NCBI RefSeq assembly: GCF_018398395.1
Contig: NZ_JAHCBF010000006.1
Coordinates: forward strand, 186,001-250,000
Direction: 5' to 3'
Source: Croceicoccus gelatinilyticus
Lineage (GTDB): Bacteria; Pseudomonadota; Alphaproteobacteria; Sphingomonadales; Sphingomonadaceae
Length of the DNA stretch: 64,000 nt
The notes below the pieces were generated by a model. That model ran no database searches and was not told the DNA's origin. It saw nothing but the letters and a program-made list of their open reading frames with translations. Position numbers and translations under genes: made by a program. Position 1 is the stretch's first letter. Each line of letters opens with the position of its first letter. Shown here one piece after another: positions 35,389-44,908 of the stretch.

Positions 35389-36417
35389 TTGTTTCAACGA
35401 CTTGCGACCTTTGACGTCAGTGCGGGATTTGCCTCGCCGGCGGCGAAGCTTGGTGCGCAATCCCTGTTCGGACTTGCCTGCGCGCTCGCGATGATCGGGA
35501 CGCGCAGCGTGCTCGACCTGTTCGCGCCGACGTCCGGGCCATTCGCCCTGGTCTATCCGACCGTGCTGATCGCAACGCTGTTCGGGCATTGGCGGGCAGG
35601 GCTTGTCGCCTATCTCTTCAGTTTCTTCTGGGCATGGTGGTTCGTCCTGCCGTCTGTCGGCAGCTTCCGGTTCGTCGTGCCGACGGATCCTTCCCGCGTA
35701 GCCATCAACGCATCTGCCGTCGCGATCATTGCCTTGCTGGCCGAGACATTCCGGCGCGCGGTCCAGGCCGCAGCGCAGGCCCGCGATGCCGAGATCGAGA
35801 GGCGCGGTCTGCTCATGGCGGAGCTTGAACACCGCACGAAGAACAACTTTGCGCTGGTGGCGAGCCTGCTGGAATTGCAGAAGCGCCGCACCGACGACGT
35901 AGCCGTAATTTCCGCGCTTAGCGAGGCCACGGGCCGGGTGCACACGTTCGCGCGGGCCTATGCGAACCTCGTGGATAGTCAGGGCGAGGGCAGCAGCGTG
36001 GAGATGCGCGATTACCTTGAAGAGGTGATCCTGCGCGTGCGTGAAGGCGCCTTTGCCGACAATGTTGCGGTGCGAACCGACATCGCATCGTGTGTCCTGC
36101 CGCGTCAGGTCGCGGTCGCGCTAGGTCTCTTCGTTAATGAGGCCATAACCAATTGCGCCAAATATGCCTTTCCCGAAGGTCGTGCGGGCAGCGTCGATAT
36201 CGGCTTTACTTGCGACGGATCGGGCTGGTCAGTGACCGTGCGTGACGATGGCGTCGGCAATCCGGCGCAGCCTGAAATCGTGGAAACACAGCCGCGCCGT
36301 GGTGGCGGCATGGGCACCGGATTGATGCAGGCGTTCGCGCGTCAGGCGGGTGCGGAACTGTCGGTCGAGCCGACCAACCGCGGCCACTGCGTGAAGCTGG
36401 TCAGCGATCCGGCCTAA
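35389..36417 (+). CDS. Membrane sensor histidine kinase, HisKA_2 type with DUF4118 domain
   Basis: About 342 residues. Four hydrophobic segments at about 22-42, 51-67, 71-88 and 105-119 form a KdpD-like DUF4118 region. The phospho-acceptor His148 is in ELEHRTKNN, the HisKA_2 pattern rather than the classic HisKA H-box. The ATPase domain has NEAITNCAKYAF (N box, 250-261) and DDGVG. Kinases of this class often feed the general stress response (PhyR-NepR-EcfG) or short response regulators in alphaproteobacteria. The signal is unknown and no response regulator is adjacent. TTG 35389 is preferred as start, 5-8 bp after GGGGA; a GTG at 35338 is in frame. Confidence 0.82.
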   Translation: MFQRLATFDVSAGFASPAAKLGAQSLFGLACALAMIGTRSVLDLFAPTSGPFALVYPTVLIATLFGHWRAGLVAYLFSFFWAWWFVLPSVGSFRFVVPTDPSRVAINASAVAIIALLAETFRRAVQAAAQARDAEIERRGLLMAELEHRTKNNFALVASLLELQKRRTDDVAVISALSEATGRVHTFARAYANLVDSQGEGSSVEMRDYLEEVILRVREGAFADNVAVRTDIASCVLPRQVAVALGLFVNEAITNCAKYAFPEGRAGSVDIGFTCDGSGWSVTVRDDGVGNPAQPEIVETQPRRGGGMGTGLMQAFARQAGAELSVEPTNRGHCVKLVSDPA

Positions 36418-36420
36418 CGA

Positions 36421-37242
36421 TCAGCGCGGGGAAAGCCTCTCCGCAATCGAGACGAATTCACCCACTGACAGCGTTTCGGCGCGGCGTGTCTCGTCGATGC
36501 CGAGTTCCTTCAGCGCATCGAGCGCTCCGGGCACGCGTTTCAGGCTCTGGCGCAGCATCTTGCGACGCTGGCCGAACGCGGCCTCTGTCACTGCTTCCAG
36601 CACCGGGCTTGATACGCCGGGTGGAGCGGGGACGGGTGTGACGTGGACGATCGCGCTCATCACCTTGGGCGGCGGGGTGAAGGCGCTGCGATGCACTTTC
36701 ATCGCGATCTTGGCGGAAGAGCGCCACTGCGACAGCACGGCAAGCCGGCCATAGGCACCGGTGTTCGGTTCCGACACGATCCGCTGCGCGACTTCCAATT
36801 GGAACATCAGCGTCAGCGACGACCACTGCGGCGGCCACTCGGTCCCGCTCATCCAGCCGGTGTAGAGCGCGGTGCCGACATTATACGGCAGGTTCGCGAC
36901 GACGGCGTAAGGACCGTCGAACAGGTCCGCCGGATCGTGACGCATGGCATCGCCCTGGATCACGGTCAGCTGGCCGGGGAAGTGTTCGTCAAGCTCAGCC
37001 AGCGCGGGCAGGCAGCGCTCGTCCATCTCGATCGCGGTGACATTGGCACCTGCGCGAAGCAGCGCCCGCGTGAGGCCGCCCGGACCGGGGCCGACTTCGA
37101 GCACGTTGCGGCCCTTGAGGTCGCCCGGAATGGCGGCGATGCGGTCCAGAAGCTGCTCGTCCAGCAGGAAGTTCTGTCCCAGCGCCTTCGATGCGGAAAG
37201 CCCATACTGGCGGATCGTCTCACGGATCGGGGGAAGGCTCAT
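36421..37242 (-). CDS. rsmA: 16S rRNA dimethyladenosine transferase
   Basis: A 273-residue RsmA (KsgA), which dimethylates two adjacent adenosines near the 3' end of 16S rRNA using S-adenosylmethionine. Clear parts are ASKALGQNFLLD at the start, the SAM-binding LEVGPGPGGLT, and the catalytic NLPYNV motif. The C-terminal domain has AFGQRRKMLRQSL, as expected. It overlaps the pdxA stop by four bases (ATGA at 37239-37242), the classic lptD-surA-pdxA-rsmA order. It ends 3 bp from the convergent kinase gene. Confidence 0.97.
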   Translation of the reverse strand: MSLPPIRETIRQYGLSASKALGQNFLLDEQLLDRIAAIPGDLKGRNVLEVGPGPGGLTRALLRAGANVTAIEMDERCLPALAELDEHFPGQLTVIQGDAMRHDPADLFDGPYAVVANLPYNVGTALYTGWMSGTEWPPQWSSLTLMFQLEVAQRIVSEPNTGAYGRLAVLSQWRSSAKIAMKVHRSAFTPPPKVMSAIVHVTPVPAPPGVSSPVLEAVTEAAFGQRRKMLRQSLKRVPGALDALKELGIDETRRAETLSVGEFVSIAERLSPR

Positions 37243-38252
37243 GCGGACTGCTCCGATCGGCGGTCGGCGCATTCGGCGGCCATGCGCAGCGCCGCGATCG
37301 TCGGTCCGGCATCGGCGCGACCCGTTCCGGCGAGCGAGAAGGCCGTGCCATGGTCGGGTGACGTGCGGATAATCGGCAGGCCCAGCGTCACGTTCACGCC
37401 GCGGTCGAAATCCAGCGCCTTGATCGGGATCAGCGCCTGGTCGTGGTACATGCAGACAGCGAGGTCGTAGTTCGCCCGCGCCGCGGCGTGGAACATCGTG
37501 TCGCCTGCCAGCGGCCCCACGACATCGAGCCCCTCGGCGCGTAGCGCCTCTACGGCAGGTGCGATTACTTCGATCTCCTCGCGACCCATTCGGCCTTGTT
37601 CTCCGGCATGGGGGTTAAGGCCCGCGACCGCGATGCGCGCCTTTGTGAATCCGAAGTCGCGCGCCAGCGCCTTTGCCGCGATGCGGATGCGGCTGGCGAT
37701 CAGGTCCTGCGTCAGAAGCGCAGGGACGCTCGCCAGCGAGACGTGCACGGTCATCGGCACGACCTTGAGCGACGGCCCCGCAAGCATCATCACCGCGTCC
37801 TCGGCGGCGATGTCGCAAGCAGCGGCCACGAATTCGGTCTGTCCGGGATGCGCGAAGCCGACGTCCTGAAGTTCGGCTTTGGCGATCGGCCCGGTCACGA
37901 GCGCCGACGCCTCACCGGTAATGGCCAGTTCCGTCGCGCGGGTCAGAGAGGCGAGAGCGACCTCAGCGCCTTCGCGAGTGGGAGCGCCGGGCGTGTAGGC
38001 CAGTGGGCCGATATCCAGAACGGGTAGGGCATCGGCAAAGACCTCGCCCGCTTCGGCAAGGCTCTCGATCGCGCGCACCGAAGCCAGCGGCACGTTGTCC
38101 GCAATTTCCTGCATCAGCGAGAGGCTGCCCACGACCGCGAAAGGCGCGAGGCGTTCCTCCTCGCGCGCGGTCCAGGATTTCAGAAATAGTTCGGGGCCGA
38201 CGCCCGCCGGATCGCCAAGCGAGGCGACGAGGGGAGGGCGGACGCGCGTCAT
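37239..38252 (-). CDS. pdxA: 4-hydroxythreonine-4-phosphate dehydrogenase
   Basis: A 337-residue PdxA, which oxidises 4-phosphohydroxy-threonine in pyridoxal 5'-phosphate synthesis. The opening SLGDPAGVGPEL is diagnostic. GHPGQTEF-like AHPGQTEFVA and the metal-binding histidines in VHVS, NPHAGEQG and the C-terminal TSPDHGTAFSLAG are present. ATG 38250-38252 is chosen as the start because the family begins just here. It lies 20 bp after surA and overlaps rsmA, so it belongs to the conserved lptD-surA-pdxA-rsmA run. Confidence 0.97.
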   Translation of the reverse strand: MTRVRPPLVASLGDPAGVGPELFLKSWTAREEERLAPFAVVGSLSLMQEIADNVPLASVRAIESLAEAGEVFADALPVLDIGPLAYTPGAPTREGAEVALASLTRATELAITGEASALVTGPIAKAELQDVGFAHPGQTEFVAAACDIAAEDAVMMLAGPSLKVVPMTVHVSLASVPALLTQDLIASRIRIAAKALARDFGFTKARIAVAGLNPHAGEQGRMGREEIEVIAPAVEALRAEGLDVVGPLAGDTMFHAAARANYDLAVCMYHDQALIPIKALDFDRGVNVTLGLPIIRTSPDHGTAFSLAGTGRADAGPTIAALRMAAECADRRSEQSA

Positions 38253-38272
38253 CGGGTCCGCCCCCAAGCCTC

Positions 38273-39673
38273 TTAGTTGTAGTCGATGACCGCGTCGCGG
38301 CGCAGGTCGCGCAGATAGATCTGGGCGCGCTTGTTGATACGCTCATCCTCGATCTGCGCCATAAGTTCATCGAACGTCGGGCCGCCGGCCATGGCCGGAT
38401 CGGTGCGACCACAAACCATCAGGACGCGCACGCCTTCAGCAGCGGAGCCGAAAGGCTGCGTGATACCGCCCTGCGGCAGCGCGAGCAGCGTTTCCTGAAG
38501 CTGCGGCGGCAGGTCCTTCACGCGCAAGTTGTCGTTCGACACGACTTGCGCGCCGATGGCAGCGGCGCCGCTTTCAGCCGCGCCGCAACCGTCGATCTGC
38601 TGGACGGCCTGTGCAAATTCGTTCGCGCGCTGTGACGCGGCGTCCGCCGACATGCCTTCGGGGAAGCTGATCGAGATCTGCTTGAGGCTCAGCACTGTTT
38701 CGCCCTTGTCGGCCATCAGGACCTTGCGGGTGTCGATGAGGTAGAGCAGCGAATAACCGCCGCGCAGCTCGACCGGGCCGACAAGCTGGCCGGCCTGCAT
38801 CTGCGAAGCCGCTTCGGCGAGTTCGGGCGGAAGCTGGGCCAGACGCACCCAGCCAAGGTCGCCGCCGACCGCTGCGGTCGAGGCCTGGCTGAACTGGCGG
38901 GCATAAGCAACGAAGCTGCCGCCTTCGCGCAGCTGCTCCATAATCTGCTGGGCCTGACGCTGAACTTCGGGCTTGGTCTCGCTCGTAGCCGAGAGGAAAA
39001 TCTCGCCAAGGCGATATTCCTCGGTGCCGCGATCGGCCTTCAAACGCTCCAGACGTTCATTCACTTCCTCTTCGGAAACGTTGATGAATGGCGCGATGTT
39101 CCGGCGCAGGATGCGCTGCCACGACAGTTCGCCGCGGATCTGCTGCTTCATCGACATCGGCGAAGAATTCACCTTGTAGAGGTAGGCATCCAGATCGCTC
39201 GGCGTCATGCCGAAGTTCTGCTGGGCGACGCGGTTGTAGGTCGCCTCGACCTCGGAATTCGAGACTTCGAGTTCCGAAGCGCGCGCTTCCTGGATCTGCA
39301 GCGTTTCGTCGATCAGGTTGCGCAGGACCTGCGCGCGCAGGCGCTGCTGGTCTTCTGCCGAAAGCTCGTTCTGGTTGGCCGCAAGGACAAGCGCGAGGCG
39401 CTGGTCGATGTCGGTGCCGGTGATGATCGTGCCGTTGACGATCGCGGTCGCGCCGCGGAACTGCGAAACCGGTTCTGCCCCGATAATGTCGGGGTTGGCG
39501 GGCAGATCGAGATTGGCGTTGGCGCCCGGATCATCGGCATTGGCGGCGTTCGCGGCCGGGGTCTGTGCAGCCAGCGGGCCGGCCGTCATGGCGGCGGCGC
39601 CCAGCATCAGACCCGCGCGGCCAACCGCACGGAAGATCGTTTCGCTCATGGTCGAAGTCTTGCCCATGGTCAT
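38273..39673 (-). CDS. surA: Periplasmic chaperone / peptidyl-prolyl isomerase SurA
   Basis: About 466 residues with a signal peptide ending ...TAGPLAAQ, then a SurA N-terminal chaperone domain (starting ATAIVNGTIITGTDIDQRLAL, split before and after the strand). A parvulin-type PPIase domain follows, with GGDLGWVRLAQLPPELAEA. The rest matches the second, usually inactive parvulin region and a C-terminal helix. SurA escorts outer-membrane proteins, including LptD, to the BAM complex. It lies 183 bp after lptD. The start could be ATG 39673, 39667 or 39649; the first is used because AGG lies 10 bp upstream. Confidence 0.93.
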   Translation of the reverse strand: MTMGKTSTMSETIFRAVGRAGLMLGAAAMTAGPLAAQTPAANAANADDPGANANLDLPANPDIIGAEPVSQFRGATAIVNGTIITGTDIDQRLALVLAANQNELSAEDQQRLRAQVLRNLIDETLQIQEARASELEVSNSEVEATYNRVAQQNFGMTPSDLDAYLYKVNSSPMSMKQQIRGELSWQRILRRNIAPFINVSEEEVNERLERLKADRGTEEYRLGEIFLSATSETKPEVQRQAQQIMEQLREGGSFVAYARQFSQASTAAVGGDLGWVRLAQLPPELAEAASQMQAGQLVGPVELRGGYSLLYLIDTRKVLMADKGETVLSLKQISISFPEGMSADAASQRANEFAQAVQQIDGCGAAESGAAAIGAQVVSNDNLRVKDLPPQLQETLLALPQGGITQPFGSAAEGVRVLMVCGRTDPAMAGGPTFDELMAQIEDERINKRAQIYLRDLRRDAVIDYN

Positions 39674-39856
39674 AAGTCTAGAACCTGACATCCCTTTTGC
39701 CGCGCGGCGGGCGCGAACATTTGCATTAATCTGCGCCAATGGCCTGCCCCGGCTTAACCATAGATGAGCCGCCAAATGCCCCTGTATTCGGCCAAGGCGT
39801 TTAGGGTCATGGCCTTCGAAGGGCAACACAAGACCTCTCCAAGGCGGGGAAAAGCC

Positions 39857-42235
39857 TTAAAGGCCGAGGCCCTTGAGGCTGAAGCGGAACAGGAAAGTAT
39901 TACCCTTGCGCGCATCGCCCGTGGTGAAGCTGTCGCGCCGCCACGTCAGCGCGATGGACATGCATTCATCTTCATAGGCAACGCCAAGGCGCGTGCGCAG
40001 CGGGTCGAAACCGTCCGATGTGAACGAGGGATCTTCCTCGCGGTCGGTAAGGTTCACGACGGTCGATCCGAACAGCGACCAGTAATTGGCAAAGGCGACA
40101 CGGCCCGCAACGCGAAGCTCTTCGCGGTCGCCCAGGTCTTCCAGCGTGTCGGGGATATTGCGGTCGAGGCGCAGGTAACCTGCCTCGATGTACGTCTTGC
40201 GGCTGCCAACCGCGACGTCGAATTCGTTGCGGCGGACGGCCAGGTTATCCTTGTCCAGCCGGAAGCGGTGGGTGAACGACACGAAATCGCGGAAACGCAC
40301 CTCGCTTCGGCCCACGACGTCGGAGGTACGCGAAGTCAGGCCGGTGCCGTCGGGCAGGATGTCTGACTGGTCCGACAGGCGATAGGACTGGCCCAGCGTT
40401 GTCTTGATGCGCCAGCCCGGCGCGGTCCAGCGCCAGTCGAAGCCGTACGTGACGCGTGCACCGTCCTCGACCCGGTCGTATCCGGGGAAGCGGTTCAGCG
40501 CGAAGAGGTTGGAATCTTCAAGGTCGACCGCGCGGGCATCCTCGTTCGGAATGGCGAGATTGCGGATCGCGGGGCTGGCAACGAATTGCACGCGCGGGGT
40601 CAGGACTTGCGTCCCGCCGAATACGCCGCCGACCAGCGGCCATTTCACGTCAACCGCACCGATCGCCATGGCGCGGGTCTCCCACCCCTCTCTGCCGCGA
40701 TAGAAATCGACACTGGTGAGAGCGGTTTCGTCCGTATGATAGACATCGACGCGTGCCAGCGCGGTAAACGTCACTTCCTGACCCATGCCGGTCAGCTTGC
40801 GCAGGCTCCATTCCGCGCTGGTGAAGGCACGCTGCGTGTCCTGACCGTCGCTGCGTTCCAGCATCAGGGAATTGGCCTGCAGCATCACTTTTCCGCCCAG
40901 CACCGGATCGGACAGGCGGCGGCGATAGTCGATCAGCGGCATGGCGAAAGGCACCAGCCCCTGTTCCTCGCCCGTGCGCAGCGTCTGCGTCGCCCAACCC
41001 GCGATGGAGAGGTAGCTGTCGTCGTCGATCCGCTCGACATTGATCATCGAACGCAAGCGATCATCGCGGCTGATGTCATAGCGGCGCAGGAACGTGCGGT
41101 CGCTGGCAAGGCGGACCGATCCGGTCACGGACCAGTTTTCGTCCAGTTGAAAGCGCCCGTTGGCGTCGAAATAACCGCGCACCGATTCTTCGGCGCCCGG
41201 CAGGATGTCGCTGGCATCGCCGCCGATGGGAATGCGCGAACTGTTCGTCGCATAGCCGGTGACCTGATAGGCCCCGTCTTCCGTCAGCGCCGCATAGCTG
41301 GCCGACAACATCGGGGCGACGTCGGAATAGACACTGGCACCCAGCGTGACTTCGCGGTTCGGGGCAAGGCGCCAATAGTATTCGCCGATAACCTCGACGC
41401 CATTCGATTCCGAAAAACGCAGGTTCGGTGTCTTGAGACCGGAAACCGGCTGTCCGTCGGTGCGGATGGTAATGCCCATCAGCGGCAGGATCGGCGCGCC
41501 GAACAGTTCCAGCTTCGCGCCCTTGAACTTCACCGTCTGGCTGTCGGGATCGAAATTCACCTGCTTGGCAACGATGCGCCAGCTGGGATCACGCGGGCAG
41601 CCATCGGGCGTCGTGACACGGCACGGGCTATAGGCGGCGTAATCGAGGCGGACGGTCCCGTCCTCGTTCCGCGTGCCTTCGCGCGCGGCCAGCCGGGCAC
41701 CTTCGTCGAGGACGAGCAGCAGGTTCTCCATCGCCCCGGCACGCAGTTCGTCGGTCAGCTCAAGCCGGTCGGTGTAGATCGTGTTCGCGGCTTCGTCGCG
41801 CAGGCGAACGTTGCCGCTCGCCACGATCAGCCCGCTGGTACGGTCCCAGCGAATCTCGTTGGCTTCCAGTTGCTGGTTGCCGCGGCGTAGGACAACGTCG
41901 CCACTGGCGATGACCGTCTCGGTGCCGTTTTCATAGCCGAGTTCGTTAGCCTCGAATGCGATCGCGCCCGCTTCGTCCGCTTCCTCGATGCGGAAGGGCG
42001 GGGCAGGATCGGGTTCGGGGTTTTCACCGCCGGTCCAGAAATAGTCGGGCTCGCGAGCAGTGTCTTCGCCCACTTCCTGTGCATGAGCAGGCGCGGTGAG
42101 CATGGCCACTACGGTCAGCGCACTGGCCGCGAACAGGCCATGGCGGCGCGGGAAAATCGCGCTGCGCAGCGAGTTGGCGGATTCCGAATCGGCAGTCGGA
42201 ACGGTCATCTGGGCACTCTGCGATCCGGGCGGCAT
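39857..42235 (-). CDS. lptD: LPS-assembly protein LptD
   Basis: About 792 residues: a signal peptide ending APAHAQ, an OstA/LptA-like periplasmic domain (ANELGYENGTETVIASGDV with repeated strand patterns), then a large beta-barrel domain ending in a phenylalanine-rich terminal strand (TFLFRFSLKGLGL). Two cysteines in SPCRVTTPDGCPRD could form a disulfide. LptD with LptE places lipopolysaccharide in the outer leaflet. ATG 42235 has AGG six bases before it; ATG 42208 is an alternative. The gene leads the lptD-surA-pdxA-rsmA run. Confidence 0.93.
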   Translation of the reverse strand: MPPGSQSAQMTVPTADSESANSLRSAIFPRRHGLFAASALTVVAMLTAPAHAQEVGEDTAREPDYFWTGGENPEPDPAPPFRIEEADEAGAIAFEANELGYENGTETVIASGDVVLRRGNQQLEANEIRWDRTSGLIVASGNVRLRDEAANTIYTDRLELTDELRAGAMENLLLVLDEGARLAAREGTRNEDGTVRLDYAAYSPCRVTTPDGCPRDPSWRIVAKQVNFDPDSQTVKFKGAKLELFGAPILPLMGITIRTDGQPVSGLKTPNLRFSESNGVEVIGEYYWRLAPNREVTLGASVYSDVAPMLSASYAALTEDGAYQVTGYATNSSRIPIGGDASDILPGAEESVRGYFDANGRFQLDENWSVTGSVRLASDRTFLRRYDISRDDRLRSMINVERIDDDSYLSIAGWATQTLRTGEEQGLVPFAMPLIDYRRRLSDPVLGGKVMLQANSLMLERSDGQDTQRAFTSAEWSLRKLTGMGQEVTFTALARVDVYHTDETALTSVDFYRGREGWETRAMAIGAVDVKWPLVGGVFGGTQVLTPRVQFVASPAIRNLAIPNEDARAVDLEDSNLFALNRFPGYDRVEDGARVTYGFDWRWTAPGWRIKTTLGQSYRLSDQSDILPDGTGLTSRTSDVVGRSEVRFRDFVSFTHRFRLDKDNLAVRRNEFDVAVGSRKTYIEAGYLRLDRNIPDTLEDLGDREELRVAGRVAFANYWSLFGSTVVNLTDREEDPSFTSDGFDPLRTRLGVAYEDECMSIALTWRRDSFTTGDARKGNTFLFRFSLKGLGL

Positions 42236-42363
42236 GGCTTGCCTATTGCACCGCTCATGCCTAACTGCAACGCCGATAGAGCGGCATATCCCGCGCCGTG
42301 ACCCCCGCTCGGCGCGTCCCTCCCATTCGCTGCTCTCGATAAAAAGACAAAGCAGGAGCCTCC

Positions 42364-43821
42364 ATGAACATCCGTTTCGCCTCCGAACTGCCCGCAGAAG
42401 TCCGCGTCGTCGCCAGGATTGTCGATCAGGACGCGATGCCCGCAGGCCTGCCCGCAACCGTGACCGAAGGCGCATCCGCCTCGCGCTTTTCGGGCAAGCC
42501 CGGCCAGCAGTTCGACGGTTTTGCAGAAGTCGACGGCAAGGTCCGCCGCATCGCGCTTTCGGGCGCTGGCCAGCCGACTTCGGCCGAACGTCTCGCCAAT
42601 CTGGAAAAGGCAGGCGCAGGCCTCACCGCAAAGTTCATCACTTCGGGTGAAGGCGCGATTGCCATCGATTTCGCCGATAGCGGTCTCGACGCCGAAGGTG
42701 CCGCCGCCGTCCTTATGGGCGCACGCCTGCGTGCATGGCGCATCGATACTTATCGCACCCGCCTCAAGGACGAGCAAAAGCCGACCCTGAAGGAAGTGAT
42801 TGCCGTCAACGCGCCCGAAGGCAGCGAAGCGGCATGGGACGATGCCGCTGCCCTCGCGCTCGGCGTCGAATTCACCCGCGAGCTCGTCTCGGAACCGGGC
42901 AACATCATCTACCCCGAGAGCTTCGTCGCCCGCTGCAAGGCGCGTCTTGAAGGCACCGGCGTCGAGATCACCGTGCTCGACGTTGCCGAGATGGAAAAGC
43001 TGGGCATGGGCGCTCTGCTGGGCGTCGGCCAGGGCTCTGCCCGCCCCAGTCGCATCCTTGCCATGCACTGGAACGGCGGCGGCAGCGACAAGCCGACCGC
43101 GTTCGTGGGCAAGGGCGTGACGTTCGACACCGGCGGTATCTCGATCAAGCCGGCCGGCGGCATGGAAGACATGAAGTGGGACATGGGCGGCGCTGGCGCC
43201 GTGGCCGGCGCCATGCTGGCGCTTGCCAGCCGCAAGGCCAAGGCGAACGTCGTGGGCATCTGCGGCCTTGCCGAAAACATGCCCGACGGCAACGCGCAGC
43301 GCCCCGGTGACGTCGTGACCTCGATGTCGGGTCAGACGATCGAGGTCATCAACACCGACGCCGAGGGGCGCCTTGTCCTGTGTGACGCGCTGACCTGGGT
43401 GCAGCAGACGTTCAAGCCGGAACGCATCGTCGATCTCGCCACGCTGACGGGCGCGATGGTCGTTGCTCTCGGCCATGAAAACGCCGGCATGTTCTCGAAC
43501 GACGACGATCTGGCAAACGCGCTGTACAAGGCGGGCCAGACCAGCGGTGACAAGCTGTGGCGTTTCCCGCTGTCGCCGGCTTACGACAAGCTGATCGACA
43601 GCCAGATCGCCGACATGAAGAACGTCGGCCCGCGCTGGGGCGGTTCGATCACTGCGGCGCAGTTCCTGCAGCGCTTCATCGAGGATGGCACCCCCTGGGC
43701 GCACCTCGACATCGCGGGCATGGCATGGGCCGACAAGGCCGGTGCCACCTGGGACAAGGGCGCGACGGGTTTCGGCGTGCGCGTGCTCGACCGCTTCATC
43801 CGGGACACTTCCGAAGCCTGA
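42364..43821 (+). CDS. pepA: Leucyl aminopeptidase (M17)
   Basis: A 485-residue cytosol aminopeptidase with the diagnostic NTDAEGRL motif, and metal ligands in FVGKGVTFDTGGISIKP and DMGGAG. M17 enzymes are two-metal hexamers that release N-terminal residues from peptides in the cytoplasm; some also bind DNA. ATG 42364 is preceded by AGGAG. It is divergent from lptD. The next gene, holC, starts 12 bp after its stop, and pepA-holC is a well known gene pair. Confidence 0.96.
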   Translation: MNIRFASELPAEVRVVARIVDQDAMPAGLPATVTEGASASRFSGKPGQQFDGFAEVDGKVRRIALSGAGQPTSAERLANLEKAGAGLTAKFITSGEGAIAIDFADSGLDAEGAAAVLMGARLRAWRIDTYRTRLKDEQKPTLKEVIAVNAPEGSEAAWDDAAALALGVEFTRELVSEPGNIIYPESFVARCKARLEGTGVEITVLDVAEMEKLGMGALLGVGQGSARPSRILAMHWNGGGSDKPTAFVGKGVTFDTGGISIKPAGGMEDMKWDMGGAGAVAGAMLALASRKAKANVVGICGLAENMPDGNAQRPGDVVTSMSGQTIEVINTDAEGRLVLCDALTWVQQTFKPERIVDLATLTGAMVVALGHENAGMFSNDDDLANALYKAGQTSGDKLWRFPLSPAYDKLIDSQIADMKNVGPRWGGSITAAQFLQRFIEDGTPWAHLDIAGMAWADKAGATWDKGATGFGVRVLDRFIRDTSEA

Positions 43822-43833
43822 AGCAGCTAGCCG

Positions 43834-44268
43834 GTGCGCGTCGACTTCTATCACCTGACCCGCGATCCCGCGCCGCAAGCGCTGGTGCTGATCGCGGGGA
43901 AGGCCTTGCAGGGCGGGCAGCGCATGCTCGTCGTCTGCGAGGACGAAGCGGCCCGCACCGCGCTTTCCGACGCCATGTGGGCGACGCCCGGTTTCCTCGC
44001 CAATGGCGAGACCGGGCAGCCCGGCGCGGACATGCAGCCCGTGCTGCTCTCCCCTGAAATGACGGTCCCGCTGAACGGTGCGCGGCTTGTCGCGCTCGCC
44101 GACGGAATCTGGCGCGACGATGCGCTGGAATTCGACCGGGCGTTCCTGTTCTTCGACGCAAGCACCATCGACGGCGCACGCGGGGCATGGCGTGCTTTGG
44201 GAGAGCGCGATAACGTCGAGCGGCGTTACTGGAAGCAGGCCGATGGCCGCTGGGTCGAAGGGCCCTGA
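43834..44268 (+). CDS. holC: DNA polymerase III chi subunit
   Basis: A 144-residue HolC, the chi subunit that links the clamp loader to single-stranded DNA-binding protein. The family opening VDFYHLT is present, with RMLVVCEDEAARTALSDAMW and a WRDDALEFDRAFLFFD region later. The start is GTG 43834; no strong ribosome binding site is seen, which is common for this gene when it follows pepA closely. The short 12-bp gap to pepA suggests one transcript. Confidence 0.92.
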   Translation: MRVDFYHLTRDPAPQALVLIAGKALQGGQRMLVVCEDEAARTALSDAMWATPGFLANGETGQPGADMQPVLLSPEMTVPLNGARLVALADGIWRDDALEFDRAFLFFDASTIDGARGAWRALGERDNVERRYWKQADGRWVEGP

Positions 44269-44291
44269 ACCTTCCCATTCTGGAGAACCCG

Positions 44292-44789
44292 ATGCGTCTT
44301 GCCACCGTTCTGCTTGCCCCTGCTGCCGTCCTTGCCCTTTCCGCCTGCGGGTCGGAGCGTGAAGGAACGATGCAGACCGAGGATGGCGAGGTTGCTTACG
44401 AGATTTCCGAGAACGGCGACCAGACGAACGTGCGCCTCAATGGCGAGGACGGCGAAGTCACCGTCGACACCGGCGCGAACCTGAAGCCCGACCTGCCCGA
44501 TGGCCTTGCGGTCTATCCGGGCGCCAAGGTCACCAGCGCCTCGAACGTCGGGATGGGCGATGCGGCAGGTGCGCTCGTGTCGATGGAAAGCAGCGATGCG
44601 CCTGAAAAGATCGTCGGCTGGTACAAGGACAAGGCCAAGGCCGCGGGCTACGAGATCGAGACCGAGGTTTCGACCGGCGCGCTGAAGATCGTGTCGGGAA
44701 AGACCGCAGACGGGCGCGAATTCAACGTCGTGGCCAATGGGGGCGCCAGCCCGACGACCGTGCAACTGACCGCCGGGCGCGGTCTCTAG
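44292..44789 (+). CDS. Putative lipoprotein, function unknown
   Basis: A 165-residue protein with a lipoprotein signal, MRLATVLLAPAAVLALSACG, lipobox LSAC. The mature part is acidic and beta-rich, with PDGLAVYPGAKVTSA followed by SSDAPEKIVGWYKDKAKAAGYEI. This resembles domains that bind or sense small ligands in periplasmic proteins, but no named family is recognised. ATG 44292 follows GGAG. It lies 23 bp after holC. Beyond it, an inverted repeat at 44821-44847 (GCGCGCCC/GGGCGCGC) may slow transcription before ndk. Confidence 0.7.
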   Translation: MRLATVLLAPAAVLALSACGSEREGTMQTEDGEVAYEISENGDQTNVRLNGEDGEVTVDTGANLKPDLPDGLAVYPGAKVTSASNVGMGDAAGALVSMESSDAPEKIVGWYKDKAKAAGYEIETEVSTGALKIVSGKTADGREFNVVANGGASPTTVQLTAGRGL

Positions 44790-44908
44790 ACCCCACCTGA
44801 CCCCCGCGAAGGGTTGTGCCGCGCGCCCAGCGGCGCTAGGGGCGCGCGCAACGCGCCTTCGCGCACGATTTTCCTGTTTCAATTTTATCCATACCGAGGA
44901 TCAAGACC

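Noticed and set aside
44821-44847. Inverted repeat GCGCGCCC/GGGCGCGC considered as a terminator
   Set aside because: No U-run follows on either strand and such GC repeats occur by chance in this genome, so only a note is kept under the neighbouring gene.
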